This document shows positions 1 to 10,315 of a DNA stretch of 64,000 bases, in pieces (the first letter of the stretch is position 1; every line of letters begins with the position of its first letter). The notes under the pieces were generated by a model. The model saw nothing but the letters and a program-made list of their open reading frames with translations. It had not been told where the DNA came from and made no database searches. Both the position numbers and the translations under genes were made by a program. Source of the stretch: Microbacterium sp. (GTDB taxonomy: Bacteria > Actinomycetota > Actinomycetes > Actinomycetales > Microbacteriaceae); assembly GCA_017306415.1 (NCBI GenBank), contig JAFKIL010000002.1, positions 1 through 64,000 of the forward strand, written 5' to 3'.

Positions 1-1603
<1,603 letters not shown>

Positions 1604-1632
1604 TCCGCCGGCGCCTCGGCTCAGAGCCGACC

Positions 1633-1678
1633 AGGGGTGGACGAGACGCGGGGCTCCCCCGCCTTCTCGTCCACCCCT
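1633..1678 (+). terminator. Strong hairpin after ligM copy 1
   Basis: AGGGGTGGACGAGA (1633-1646) pairs perfectly with 1665-1678, and a GC-rich inner stem (GCGGGG/CCCCGC) fills most of the gap. It starts about 30 bases after the ligM stop and ends before padR. There is no T-run, as is common for actinobacterial terminators. Confidence 0.6.
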
Positions 1679-1742
1679 CGTCGTTTCGCGGCGGGGACGG
1701 GGATGAGGGTTCGCTAGCCTCGGACGAGGAGGAAGAAGTGCC

Positions 1743-2324
1743 ATGAGCCTGCGCTATGCCCTGCTCGCGATCCTGCGCGTCGGCCCGCTGTCGGGCTACG
1801 ACCTGCAGAAGCAGTTCTCGCAGTCGGTCGGCCACGTCTGGCACGCGCCCGACTCCCAGATCTACCCCGAGCTGCGCAAGATGGAGACCCTCGGCCTCAT
1901 CGAAGGCGAGGAGCAGACCCGCGGTGCGCGCGGCACCCGCCGGGTCTACCACGTGACCGACGCGGGAGACGCCGCATATCTCGAGTGGATGCGGTCGCCC
2001 ATCGACTACCTGCGCGTGCGCGACCCCGCCCACCTGCGCGCGGCCTACCTGGAGAACACGACGCCCGACGCCGCCCGCGAGTTCCTCCACCGCCACATCG
2101 CGCACTGGGAGAGCGAGCTCGAGCAGTTCGAGGGCGAGCTGTTCCACATCGAGCACGTGAGCAATCCGACGCTCGTGCGCCGGCTCGCAGTCACGCCCCC
2201 GGAGGAGCGCGAGCGCACCATCGAGTTCAAGCGCTTCGCATACGAAGGCCTCGCCGAGCGGGCGCGCATCGAGATCGCGTGGGCACGACGGGGCCTCGCC
2301 CTCGTCGACCGCCTCGAGCACTGA
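1743..2324 (+). CDS. PadR-family transcriptional regulator
   Basis: The 193-aa protein opens with a PadR winged helix (YALLAILRVGPLSGYDLQKQF, broken here as YALLAIL and GPLSGYDL; then DSQIYPELRKMETLGLIEGEE) and ends with the Vir_act_alpha_C-type helical dimerisation region (about 95-190). PadR proteins usually repress phenolic-acid or efflux genes until a ligand binds; the prototype senses phenolic acids. GAGGAGGAAG lies just upstream of the ATG. It sits downstream of ligM copy 1 behind a terminator and converges on ligM copy 2, so control of either demethylase is plausible but unproven. Confidence 0.88.
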   Translation: MSLRYALLAILRVGPLSGYDLQKQFSQSVGHVWHAPDSQIYPELRKMETLGLIEGEEQTRGARGTRRVYHVTDAGDAAYLEWMRSPIDYLRVRDPAHLRAAYLENTTPDAAREFLHRHIAHWESELEQFEGELFHIEHVSNPTLVRRLAVTPPEERERTIEFKRFAYEGLAERARIEIAWARRGLALVDRLEH

Positions 2325-2343
2325 CCCGCCCGGCGGGCTCTGC

Positions 2344-3720
2344 TCAGTCCTTGCGGTAGCTCGTCCTGGCCTCCACGCTGAGCGGAGCGGGCTCGACCGT
2401 GGCGCGGATCCGCACCTGCACGTGGTCCTCGACCTGCGCCTTCGACGACGGCGTGTCCTCGCCCCAGACGACGAAGACCTCCGTGCCCGGGACCGCAGCA
2501 CCGGCGTCGATCACGGCGAGCGAGAGCATGGCGCGCTCGTTGGCCGAGTACCCGGTCCACGTCGACAGGCCGATCACGTTGCCATCCGCATCCTCGACGC
2601 GGTCGTAGTGGAAGGTGTCGTACAGCGCCATCGGCTCGTTGAAGTACTTCGCGCCGGGCCCGGGACGGTACTTCGATCCGGCCGCGTCGGCGGTGTCGTC
2701 GCCGTTCCACACCAGCGTCACCTTCGTGCGGCGCGTCGATGAGCCGTCCGCCTCCATCTGCTCCAGCGCCGCGCGGCCGATGAAGTCGTGGTCGAACGCC
2801 ACGATCCTGCCGTAGCCGATCTCGTAGGGCGTCAGGTAGTAGTCCTCGATCTGCTCGGAGAAGAAGCTTCCGCCGAGCGGCGAGGTCGTCTCGTAAGCGT
2901 TCTCCGTGAGCCACCGGCGGTAGTCGGCCAGTCTCTCGTCCGTGTAGATGGCGGGGAGCGGCCGGGGAAGCCATCCGGACTCGAGTGCATTGGTGTGGTA
3001 CGCGCGGCCCCCGACCTGCGTCAGATCGTGCGCCGCGCCCGCCTTCAGCAGCGCGGCGTGGACGGCCTCGTTGTCCTCCCACGGCCCCCACAGCTCGAAC
3101 CCCGGCTCGCCGGCCATGCCGTGGCGCAGGGCGCGCACCTCACGGCCGCCGATCGTGAAGCGCGTCATGTGGAAGAACTTCAGCTGCGGCGGCTCCTGCC
3201 CGGTAGCGTCGCGGATGACATCCAGCGCGCCCGGTCCCTGTACCTGGTAGCGGTAGACCACGGGATCGCCTGCGCGGTAGAGGGAATTGTCGTCGCGCCA
3301 GACCTCCACGTCATAGCCGCCGGTGACCGCGTGGTAGTGCATCCAGTTGATCGACGGCGGGATGCCGACCGCCTGGTACTCGTCCTCGGACAGGTGGAAG
3401 AGGATGTTGTCGCCGATGACGTGCCCGTCATGGCCGACCGCGACGAACTGCTTGGCCATGTCGACGGGGAAGTTCGCGACGCTGTTGACCGCGAGATCGC
3501 TGATCAGGCGCAGCGCGTCGGGGCCCGAGATGTTCAGATCCGCCATGTGGTGGGACTGGTCGTAGAGCACTGCGGTGCGTCGCCACGCGAGCTGCTCGTC
3601 GCGCCAGTTGGTGAACTCCGGCACGACGCGCGGAACGACGGCGGGCGGGCTCTGCGACTCCCACAAGAGCGTGTGCGGGCTGCCGGCCTCGGCGATGGCC
3701 TCTTCCAGATTGCTGGGCAT
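2344..3720 (-). CDS. ligM: LigM-like THF-dependent aromatic O-demethylase, copy 2
   Basis: This 458-aa paralogue of the enzyme at 200-1603 keeps the same signature stretches ([71 protein letters not shown]) but differs widely elsewhere, so it is an old duplicate or was acquired separately and may act on another methoxy group or ring. The start at 3720 was chosen because GAGGAGGAG lies a few bases upstream; the open frame continues further but shows no family similarity. It is transcribed divergently from a LysR gene at 3820, the usual arrangement for LysR-activated catabolic genes. It converges on padR with a 19-base gap. Confidence 0.85.
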   Translation of the reverse strand: MPSNLEEAIAEAGSPHTLLWESQSPPAVVPRVVPEFTNWRDEQLAWRRTAVLYDQSHHMADLNISGPDALRLISDLAVNSVANFPVDMAKQFVAVGHDGHVIGDNILFHLSEDEYQAVGIPPSINWMHYHAVTGGYDVEVWRDDNSLYRAGDPVVYRYQVQGPGALDVIRDATGQEPPQLKFFHMTRFTIGGREVRALRHGMAGEPGFELWGPWEDNEAVHAALLKAGAAHDLTQVGGRAYHTNALESGWLPRPLPAIYTDERLADYRRWLTENAYETTSPLGGSFFSEQIEDYYLTPYEIGYGRIVAFDHDFIGRAALEQMEADGSSTRRTKVTLVWNGDDTADAAGSKYRPGPGAKYFNEPMALYDTFHYDRVEDADGNVIGLSTWTGYSANERAMLSLAVIDAGAAVPGTEVFVVWGEDTPSSKAQVEDHVQVRIRATVEPAPLSVEARTSYRKD

Positions 3721-3819
3721 CGTTCTCCTCCTCGATGAACGTGGATCGGCGACATCGCCGACCATCTCAGTCTTCCTTCGCCGGAAAACGATGTAAAATG
3801 CAACAAATATAGGTGAAAG
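3721..3819. promoter_or_regulatory. Divergent ligM2/lysR promoter region
   Basis: This 100-base spacer holds an AT-rich island (3785-3815) unlike the surrounding GC-rich DNA, which must contain promoters for both genes. A 7-bp-arm inverted repeat TCGGCGA-CA-TCGCCGA lies at 3746-3761, nearer ligM2. Either could be the LysR site; a clean T-N11-A box was not pinned down. Confidence 0.45.
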
Positions 3820-4764
3820 TTGAGTTCTCCTCACATGGCGTCCCTCGGATTCACGCTCCGCCAGCTCGAGTACTTCGAAGCGGTCGCCACCGAGGGTTCG
3901 CTCGCCGCGGCAGCCGGGCTCTGGCACGTCACCCCGTCCGCCATCACCCTCGCGCTCGACGAGCTGGAGAGGCATCTGGGCGTGCAGCTCGTGATCCGCC
4001 GCAAAGGGCGCGGAGTGTCCCTGACGGCGGAGGGCACGCGGATGCTCGCGCGGGCGCGAGTGGTGCTGTCCTCCGCCGAGACGCTCTCGGCGGATGCCGC
4101 CCGCGCGGCGGACTCCGTCTCGGGCCGTCTCGCCGTCGGGTGCTTCACCACCCTCACGCCGTTCTACGTGCCGGCGATCGTGGACTGGTTCTCGCGGCAG
4201 CACCCCGCGGTCGAGCTCGACGTGACGACCGCCTCGGCCGAGCAGCTCCAGGACCAGCTGGCGCTCGGGCGCCTCGACGCGGCCCTCATGTACAGCGTCG
4301 ACGTCTCGCCCTCGCTCACGTTCGACCCCGTCGCGGAGCATCGCCCCCATGCGCTCCTGCCGGCCACCCACCCGCTGGCGCGGGGGACCGCCGTCTCACT
4401 GGCCGCTCTCGAGGACGAGCCGTTCGTCATGCTCGACGTCTCTCCCGCGCGCCAGAACACCGAGGGCATCTTCACGCGGCTCGGGCTCACGATGAATCTC
4501 GCGCACGTGTCGACCAGCTTCGAAGCCGTGCGGTGCCTGGTCGGGGCCGGGCTCGGCTACGCCGTCCTGTTCCAGCGCCCGGCCACCGATACGACCTACG
4601 ACGGTCACGCCGTCCGCGCCCTCGACCTGACGGAGACGGTGCCGCCGACCGTGGTCGGCCTGGCCCGGCCGGCCGGGGCACCGCGGACGGCGCGCACCGA
4701 GGCGCTGCGCACCTTCCTCGTCGACCGCGACCGCGTCAGGGCCGGGGGCGCGGGAAGACGCTGA
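3820..4764 (+). CDS. LysR-family transcriptional regulator
   Basis: The protein (about 310 aa) has the N-terminal LysR winged helix (FTLRQLEYFEAVATEGSLAA, then SAITLALDELERHLGVQLV and LTAEG) and a periplasmic-binding-protein-like effector domain from about residue 90. Two starts are possible: TTG at 3820, with AGGTGAAAG just upstream, or ATG at 3835, which has no clear ribosome site. It faces away from ligM copy 2 and is its likely activator. Its last 29 bases overlap the 3' end of the convergent dehydrogenase gene at 4736-5572. Confidence 0.88.
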   Translation: MSSPHMASLGFTLRQLEYFEAVATEGSLAAAAGLWHVTPSAITLALDELERHLGVQLVIRRKGRGVSLTAEGTRMLARARVVLSSAETLSADAARAADSVSGRLAVGCFTTLTPFYVPAIVDWFSRQHPAVELDVTTASAEQLQDQLALGRLDAALMYSVDVSPSLTFDPVAEHRPHALLPATHPLARGTAVSLAALEDEPFVMLDVSPARQNTEGIFTRLGLTMNLAHVSTSFEAVRCLVGAGLGYAVLFQRPATDTTYDGHAVRALDLTETVPPTVVGLARPAGAPRTARTEALRTFLVDRDRVRAGGAGRR

Positions 4765-5572
4765 TGCCGCCGCCGTTCACCGGGATCTCCTGAGCGGTCA
4801 CGTAGCCCGCATCCTCGGCGGCCAGGTAGCCCACCGCCGCGGCGATGTCCTCCGGGAGCCCGACCCGGCTCATGACGATGGACTCCTCGAACCGTGCGCG
4901 CTGCTGCGCCTCGGCCTCGGGACTCGAGACCCCGAATCGGCCGCGGCTGGTCCAGACCAGCCCGGGACACACGGCGTTCGCCGTGATGTTCCACGCTCCG
5001 ACATCCATCGCGAGCGCGCGGGTGAAGCCGAGGACACCCGCCTTCGATGCGGAGTACGCGGTGGCCGACGGCAGCGCCTCCAGCCCCGCCATCGAGGCGA
5101 TGTTGACGATCCGCCCGTAGCGCTGGGCGCGCATCACGGGCACCGCAGCCAGGCACATGAGATACGTCCCCCGCAGGTTCACGGCGACAATGCGATCGAA
5201 CGTCTCGACCGGGACGTCCTCGATGTCCGCCCTGTCATCGGTCTGGGGCGCCGCGGCGTTGTTCACGAGCACATCCAGGCGACCGTAGGTCTCGACCGCC
5301 TCGGAGACCATCCGCCGTGCGTCCGCCTCGACGGAGATGTCGCCGAAGACCGCATGGGCCGAGGATCCCGCCTCCTCGAGCTGCGCGACGAGCGTCTCCA
5401 CGCCGGCCCACCCCTCGGGTGGCCGCTGCCCGCGCTGGTCGTCGTTGGCGATTCCGGTCGGCTCGACGTCCGACACCACGACGCGCATGCCGTCGCGCGC
5501 GAGTCGCCGCGCGATGGCCTGACCCATGCCGTCCGGCTTGCCGCACCCGGTCACAAGAGCGACGCGTTCCAT
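4736..5572 (-). CDS. Short-chain dehydrogenase/reductase (SDR), operon gene 5
   Basis: This 278-aa classical SDR has a nucleotide-binding loop TGCGKPDGMGQAIA (residues 8-21), the NNAA motif, the catalytic Ser (NIASMAG) and the YSASK Tyr/Lys pair, and it ends with the usual VNGGG segment. It oxidises or reduces an alcohol/ketone with NAD(P). It is the last gene of a five-gene minus-strand operon (8488-9351 gene first), and its ATG overlaps the stop of the upstream SDR as TGATG. Possible substrates are a CoA-bound or ring hydroxyl intermediate of the ligase product; this is inference. Confidence 0.85.
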   Translation of the reverse strand: MERVALVTGCGKPDGMGQAIARRLARDGMRVVVSDVEPTGIANDDQRGQRPPEGWAGVETLVAQLEEAGSSAHAVFGDISVEADARRMVSEAVETYGRLDVLVNNAAAPQTDDRADIEDVPVETFDRIVAVNLRGTYLMCLAAVPVMRAQRYGRIVNIASMAGLEALPSATAYSASKAGVLGFTRALAMDVGAWNITANAVCPGLVWTSRGRFGVSSPEAEAQQRARFEESIVMSRVGLPEDIAAAVGYLAAEDAGYVTAQEIPVNGGGISVFPRPRP

Positions 5573-6417
5573 CAGTCCTCCTCCTCCGGCGCGGCGCCGG
5601 GATGTCCCGGCGGCGCGCCCATCGGTCCGCCGCCGTCCACGGCGAGCACCTGTCCGGTGATCCAGCGCGAACGCTCCCCGGTGAGGAACGTCGTGGCCGC
5701 CGCGATGTCCCACACGTTGCCCTCCGTGCGCAGCGGGATCATCCCGACCCGCGCACGGCGCGTCGCCTCGTCGAACGCACGGGAGGCGAAGGTGGACCAG
5801 ATCGTTCCCACCCGCACCGCATTCACGCGGATGCCGCGCGGCGCGAGGGTCGCGGCCGCCCCCACGGTGAGCTGCTCGAGTGCCGCCTTCGCCACGTTGT
5901 AGGGCGTCGCGGGGCCCCGGGACCCCGCCGCGCCCGAGGATGTCGTCACGATCGTGCTGCCCGGGGGGAGCACATCGGCGGCGCTGCGGATGAGGTCCCA
6001 GGCGACCGTCAGGTTCACGGCGAGCATCTCGTCCCACCCGGTGCGACCGACCTCGAGGATCCCGTCGAGGTCGCCGCGGCCCACAGTCGTCACGAGCGCG
6101 TCGATGCGGCCGGCGACGGCCGCGGCCGCCTTCACGATCCGCGCGCACTCTCCGTCGACCGTGACGTCGCCCACCACGAGCTGCGCCCAGCCGCCCGCTT
6201 CGGCGATCAGCGCGCAGGTGCGCTCGCCGGCGTCGGCGTCGCGGTCCGCGACGACGATGCGCGCTCCCTCCCGGGCGAGCATCCATGCGGTCGCGAATCC
6301 GATGCTCCCGTGAACGCCGCTCAGGCCACCGCCGACGACGAGCGCCGTGCGGCCCGCGCACGTCGTTCCCGCCGCCGACGCGAACGGATCGGCGAGCACC
6401 TCCTCGTCCGCGTTCAC
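5572..6417 (-). CDS. Short-chain dehydrogenase/reductase (SDR), operon gene 4
   Basis: The GTG start at 6417 overlaps the upstream stop as GTGA and gives 281 aa. The Rossmann loop reads VVGGGLSGVHGSIGFA; the central motif is TTVGRGD where NNAG is usual; a Ser-rich TTSSGAAGS segment, YNVAKAA (Tyr/Lys) and a C-terminal VDGGG follow. It is a second SDR in the same operon, with a slightly longer N-terminus (about 20 residues before the fold) than its neighbour. Two different SDRs in one CoA-ligase operon suggest two redox steps. Substrate unknown. Confidence 0.82.
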   Translation of the reverse strand: MNADEEVLADPFASAAGTTCAGRTALVVGGGLSGVHGSIGFATAWMLAREGARIVVADRDADAGERTCALIAEAGGWAQLVVGDVTVDGECARIVKAAAAVAGRIDALVTTVGRGDLDGILEVGRTGWDEMLAVNLTVAWDLIRSAADVLPPGSTIVTTSSGAAGSRGPATPYNVAKAALEQLTVGAAATLAPRGIRVNAVRVGTIWSTFASRAFDEATRRARVGMIPLRTEGNVWDIAAATTFLTGERSRWITGQVLAVDGGGPMGAPPGHPGAAPEEED

Positions 6418-6914
6418 GCGGCAGCCCCGTCGAAGGGGTTGCGAGGCGCGACGGGGATCATCCGCTGCTCGACATAGCGCCACCGCCCGTCCTCGCCACG
6501 GGCGAACACCGCGCGCTCGTGCGCGATCGCGAAGACGACAGGGGTGCGCAGCTCCTCAGCCCCGCCCGCTCCCTGGCGCGTGAGCTCGTAGACGGTGACG
6601 GTGTACTGGGCCTCGACGCGATCGCGCCCCGCCTGAGAGGCGATGAAGTTGCCCATCACGTGCTGGGTCCGCCGGCCGGGGTACGCGTGCACCATGCGCT
6701 CCCCCGCGGCACGGGCCGCCGCCCTGTCCAGCGGGGCGGGCGCGCCCGGCGGGAAGAAGGCCAGCGCCGGATCGTGGAGCTCGAACGCGGCGCCGACGTC
6801 ACCGGCATCGAGGAGCTCGCAGAACGCGACCGCGACATCCGCGCATGCCGTGAGCGCCGCGGGGTCCCCCGGCTCGCGCCCGGGAACGATCGATGGGGGG
6901 AACACGTCGCTCAC
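6414..6914 (-). CDS. NTF2/SnoaL-like protein, operon gene 3
   Basis: This 166-aa protein reads as a single alpha+beta cone fold of the NTF2 superfamily: an N-terminal helix (ALTACADVAVAFCELLDAGD), ELHDPALAFF, a TQHVMGNF strand, EAQYTVTVYE and a WRYVEQRM end. Members include SnoaL cyclases, dehydratases and isomerases, as well as many with no known reaction. Its GTG overlaps the ligase stop (GTGA) and its stop overlaps the next SDR start, so it is translationally coupled and is probably a pathway enzyme rather than a bystander. Confidence 0.72.
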   Translation of the reverse strand: MSDVFPPSIVPGREPGDPAALTACADVAVAFCELLDAGDVGAAFELHDPALAFFPPGAPAPLDRAAARAAGERMVHAYPGRRTQHVMGNFIASQAGRDRVEAQYTVTVYELTRQGAGGAEELRTPVVFAIAHERAVFARGEDGRWRYVEQRMIPVAPRNPFDGAAA

Positions 6915-8491
6915 TGCGACTCCTCCAGGTAGGCTCCGCGCTGCGCATCCCACGTCCGCGCCGTCCGCGCGTCCGCGCGCAGCCGGTACTTCTCGACGCG
7001 CTGCGTCGGGGTCCGGGGCAGCTGATCCAGGACCTCCACGTAGCGCGGGATCATGAAGCGCGGGATGTTGTCGGCGGCCCAGGCGAAGAACTCCGCGGGA
7101 TCGAAGCCGGCATCGGGGACGAGGGTGAAGCACGCCTTCACGTCGTCCTCGCTGAGCTCCGAGTCCACCGCGATCACGGCGGCCTCCGCGATCCCCGGGT
7201 ACTCCTGGAGCGCCTGCTCGAGCTCGAACGAGGAGATGTTCTCGCCTCGACGGCGGATGGCGTCCTTCTTGCGGTCGACGAAGAAGAAGTAGCCGTCCGC
7301 GTCCTGTCTGCCGAGGTCGCCCGTGTGATACCAGAGGTCGCGGAACGCCTCGACGGTCTTCTCGGGATCGCCCCAGTAGCGCGTCATCATCGATCCGGCG
7401 CGGCGCGGACGGGTGACGAACTCGCCCACCTCTCCGCGCGGGACCGGGTTGCCGTCGTCGTCGACGAGGTCCACCTCGAAGTGCGGGCTGGCCAGTCCGC
7501 AGGAGCCGTCGGGCAGCCCGTCCGTGCCCGCATAGGTGACGATGCCGGACTCCGTCGCGCCGTAGCCGGTGACGAAGCCCAGGTTCCATCGCCGCCGCGC
7601 CTCCCGCACGAGTTCCCCGGTGAGCGGCCCCGCGAACGTCATCCGCGGGTAGTCGGTCCACTCCACGGGGGTCGGGGGCTGGCGCAGCATGATGCCCAGC
7701 ATCGCGCCGATGACGTTGACGTGGGTCGCGCGCACCGCCGCGAGACTCTCCCAGAACCCGCTCGCCGAGAACCGACGCTCCAGGGCGAGCGTGGCTCCGG
7801 TGATCAGCACGGCGACCGTCGTGAGGTGCTGCGCATTGAGGTGGAAGAGCGGCAGGCTGGTCGAGAACACGTCGTCGCGCGTCAGGCCCCGCTCCACCGC
7901 GGCATCCGCTCCGGCGTACCACGCGGCCCGGTGACTGAGCACCACGCCCTTCGACGGGCCCGTCGTGCCGGAGGTGTACCCGATGACGGCGGGCGCGGTC
8001 AGGTCGGCCGTCTGCGTCAGCGGTGCCTCGGCGCCGCTCGCGAGCACCTCGTCGAACGCGACGCACCGAACCCCGTCGATACGGCCCGCGCCCAGCACGA
8101 TCAGGGTCTCGAGGTCGGGGACGTCGTCCCGCACCGCAGCCACGTGCTCGAGGAGCTCCGCCTCCACCACGAGGAAGCGCGCCCCCGCATTGGCCAGCAG
8201 ATAGGAGAGGAACCGGCCGCGCAGGGCCGTGTTCACGGGCACCTCCACGGCGCCGAGCCGCGTGCTCGCGATCCACACGTCGAGGAACTCGGGGCGGTTG
8301 CCGCTCATGATGGCGACGCGGTCCCCCGCACCCATCCCGAGGTCCGCGAGGGCGTTCGCGAGCCGTGTCGTGCGCTGAGCCATCTCGCCGTAGGTCGTGC
8401 TCTCCCCCGCGAACAGGAGGAAGGGGTGCTCCGGCCGCTCGGCGGCGCGGTCATCCAGCAGCTGGTCGACGGTCCGGATGCCGCCGGTCAT
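6911..8491 (-). CDS. AMP-forming acyl-CoA ligase (CaiC/feruloyl-CoA-synthetase-like), operon gene 2
   Basis: At 526 aa this is a full-length ANL-superfamily ligase. It has the P-loop YTSGTTGPSKGVVLSH, the GATE motif (GYGATESG), YHTGDLG, the hinge DRKKDAIRRRGENIS and the C-terminal catalytic Lys in RVEKYRL. It would activate a carboxylic acid as the acyl-AMP and then the CoA thioester in the cytoplasm. The divergent PaaX-type regulator fits: PaaX senses an aryl-CoA product. The ATG overlaps the amidohydrolase stop as ATGA. An aromatic, phenylpropanoid or short side-chain acid substrate is an inference from the neighbouring demethylases and beta-oxidation genes. Confidence 0.85.
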   Translation of the reverse strand: MTGGIRTVDQLLDDRAAERPEHPFLLFAGESTTYGEMAQRTTRLANALADLGMGAGDRVAIMSGNRPEFLDVWIASTRLGAVEVPVNTALRGRFLSYLLANAGARFLVVEAELLEHVAAVRDDVPDLETLIVLGAGRIDGVRCVAFDEVLASGAEAPLTQTADLTAPAVIGYTSGTTGPSKGVVLSHRAAWYAGADAAVERGLTRDDVFSTSLPLFHLNAQHLTTVAVLITGATLALERRFSASGFWESLAAVRATHVNVIGAMLGIMLRQPPTPVEWTDYPRMTFAGPLTGELVREARRRWNLGFVTGYGATESGIVTYAGTDGLPDGSCGLASPHFEVDLVDDDGNPVPRGEVGEFVTRPRRAGSMMTRYWGDPEKTVEAFRDLWYHTGDLGRQDADGYFFFVDRKKDAIRRRGENISSFELEQALQEYPGIAEAAVIAVDSELSEDDVKACFTLVPDAGFDPAEFFAWAADNIPRFMIPRYVEVLDQLPRTPTQRVEKYRLRADARTARTWDAQRGAYLEESQ

Positions 8492-9351
8492 GCGAGCCCC
8501 AGCAGTCGCGCGGCGTTGTCCTTGAGGATGCCCTGTCGCACCTCGTCGCGGAAGGGCGCGGCGGCGAAGTCCCGGAGCCAGCGCTCCGGATCGATGATCG
8601 GATAGTCGGAGCCGAACATGACCTTCTCTTTCAGGAGGGTGTTGGAGTACTCGATGAGCTGCGGGGGGAAGTAGCGGGGGGACCAGCCCGAGAGGTCGAT
8701 GAAGACGTTCGGGCGAGTGGCCGCGATCGCGAGCGCCGTGTCCTGCCACGGGAACGACGGATGGGCCATCACGATCTTCAGGTCCGGGAAGTCGACGGCG
8801 ACGTCGTCGAGAGCGAGCGGGTCGCAGTACTTGAGGCGGACCGGCCCGCCTCCGATCTTGCCCGTGTGGAAGAGGGCGATCGCGCCGGCCTCCTCGAGTG
8901 CCTCGTAGAGCGGGTAGACGGACGCATCGTTGGGGAAGAACTCCTGCGCACCGGGGTGGAACTTGAATCCCCGCACCCCGTGCCCGTCCACGAGCGCGCG
9001 CGCCGTCGCGGCCGGGTCGGATCGGCGCACGGGATCGACGCTCGCGAACGGGATGAGCACGTCCGGCGCCTCGGCCGCGAGGTCGGCCACCTCCTCGTTG
9101 GAGACGATGGAGCCGAGCGTGTGCGGCGCATCGACGGGGAAGACCACCGCCGCCATCCCGAGCCCGCGGTAGAGGTCGGCGAGCTCCGGGACCGTGGGCA
9201 GCGCCATGCCCAGGTCGGAATGGTGCTGCGGTGCCTGCGAGCCTGTCACCGACGCCTCGACGTGCACGTGGACGTCGATCGCGGAGACGGCGTCCACCCG
9301 CAGGGACGGCACGGCTCCGGCCTCAGCGGGGCGGGTGGGTTCGGCGGCCAC
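8488..9351 (-). CDS. Amidohydrolase-2 family metal-dependent hydrolase or decarboxylase, operon gene 1
   Basis: The 287-aa TIM-barrel protein carries the expected metal and active-site positions: HVHV near residue 28, KFHPG, FHTG, MAHPS and the terminal FGSDYP aspartate. This family contains non-oxidative aromatic acid decarboxylases (gamma-resorcylate, 5-carboxyvanillate) and lactone or ring hydrolases. The GTG at 9351 was chosen because AAGGAG lies just upstream; the open frame extends further through the promoter palindrome. As first gene of the ligase operon it could prepare or trim the acid. Reaction unknown. Confidence 0.78.
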   Translation of the reverse strand: MAAEPTRPAEAGAVPSLRVDAVSAIDVHVHVEASVTGSQAPQHHSDLGMALPTVPELADLYRGLGMAAVVFPVDAPHTLGSIVSNEEVADLAAEAPDVLIPFASVDPVRRSDPAATARALVDGHGVRGFKFHPGAQEFFPNDASVYPLYEALEEAGAIALFHTGKIGGGPVRLKYCDPLALDDVAVDFPDLKIVMAHPSFPWQDTALAIAATRPNVFIDLSGWSPRYFPPQLIEYSNTLLKEKVMFGSDYPIIDPERWLRDFAAAPFRDEVRQGILKDNAARLLGLA

Positions 9352-9400
9352 GAGGACTCCTTCGTCGCGGACGACACGCTCGACCGCCGTCCTCCAACAT

Positions 9401-9432
9401 ATTACATTTGCATTGCGCAACGCAACGGTAAT
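9401..9432. promoter_or_regulatory. 32-bp palindromic operator, probably the PaaX-type repressor site
   Basis: The two 16-base halves match at 13 of 16 positions. The arms run ATTAC-NN-TTGC-N-TTGC inward to a GCAA-N-GCAA-NN-GTAAT half. It lies in an AT-rich island between the minus-strand ligase operon and the plus-strand regulator, covering a TAATAT-like -10 of the operon. A repressor bound here could control both directions. Confidence 0.65.
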
Positions 9433-9481
9433 GTCATACATCACCATGGTGGCCGGCGCGCGCGAGCGATAGCGTGGACCC

Positions 9482-10315
9482 ATGAGCGATCCGTCGGCGC
9501 CGACCGCGTTCCCCCGTCAGCGGGCCCGCACGCTCCTGCTGACGATCCTCGGGTCGATGACCGCCCCGCACGACCTCGTCCTCTGGCACGAGACGTACGT
9601 GGCGCTGCTGTGCGAGCTCGGCCTCAGTGAGTCGGCCGCGCGCCAGGCGCTCGCCCGCGCGGGGGCCGCGGGCTGGATCGAGAGCGAGCGGGCGGGGCGG
9701 CGCACGCGCCTGCGGGTTCCCGGCGCCCACCGGGAGGGGCTCGCCACCGCGAGCGCTCGCATCGAACGGTTCGGCCGGCCGTTCGACTGGGACGGCGAGT
9801 GGCTGGTCGTGATCCTGAAGGTGCCCGAGCAGGCGCGTTCGCTGCGTCATCACGTCCGCACGCAGCTCGGCTGGCTGGGCTTCGGATCGCTCGGCAACGG
9901 CGTGTGGATCTCCCCGCACGGGGAGAACGAGCAGGCGGCGCTCGCGCTCCTGTCCTCCGCCGAGGACCCGCTCGATGCGTATGCCTTCCGCTCCGCGCGG
10001 AGCGTCGGCATCAGCCCGGAGAAGCTCGCGACCGCCGCCTGGGACATGCCCTCGCTGCACGCGCGTTACTCCGCCTTCCTCGACACGTTCCGCGGCCTGT
10101 CGCCCGACACGCCCCGGAGCGCGTGGACCCCTTGGGTGAATCTCGTCACCGCGTGGCGCCACTTCCCGCTGTTCGACCCTGAGCTCCCCGAGCACCTTCT
10201 GCCCGAGGACTGGCCGCGAGCGGAGGCGTTCCGGCTCTTCCACCGGTGCGACGACCGATGGGCGCCGCTGGCGCTCGAGCACGCGCGGGAGATCGAACGG
10301 AGGGTCGACGGATGA
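9482..10315 (+). CDS. PaaX-family transcriptional repressor
   Basis: The 277-aa protein matches PaaX layout: an N-terminal winged helix (ARTLLLTILGSM, GLSESAARQALARAGAAGWIESER), a central Cas2-like domain (WDGEWLVVILKVPEQ) and a C-terminal all-helical domain with W-PW-VNLVTAWRHFPLFDPELPEHLLP and WP-AEAFRLFH. PaaX represses phenylacetate genes and is released by phenylacetyl-CoA; relatives sense other aryl-CoAs. Here it faces the CoA-ligase operon across the palindrome at 9401-9432. TAGCGT six bases before the ATG suggests a leaderless transcript. The following thioesterase gene starts within its stop (ATGA). Confidence 0.87.
   Translation: MSDPSAPTAFPRQRARTLLLTILGSMTAPHDLVLWHETYVALLCELGLSESAARQALARAGAAGWIESERAGRRTRLRVPGAHREGLATASARIERFGRPFDWDGEWLVVILKVPEQARSLRHHVRTQLGWLGFGSLGNGVWISPHGENEQAALALLSSAEDPLDAYAFRSARSVGISPEKLATAAWDMPSLHARYSAFLDTFRGLSPDTPRSAWTPWVNLVTAWRHFPLFDPELPEHLLPEDWPRAEAFRLFHRCDDRWAPLALEHAREIERRVDG

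Noticed and set aside
3721..4371. A longer LigM copy 2 with a 217-residue N-terminal extension
   Set aside because: It would run through the AT-rich promoter and antisense to lysR; a strong ribosome site supports 3720.
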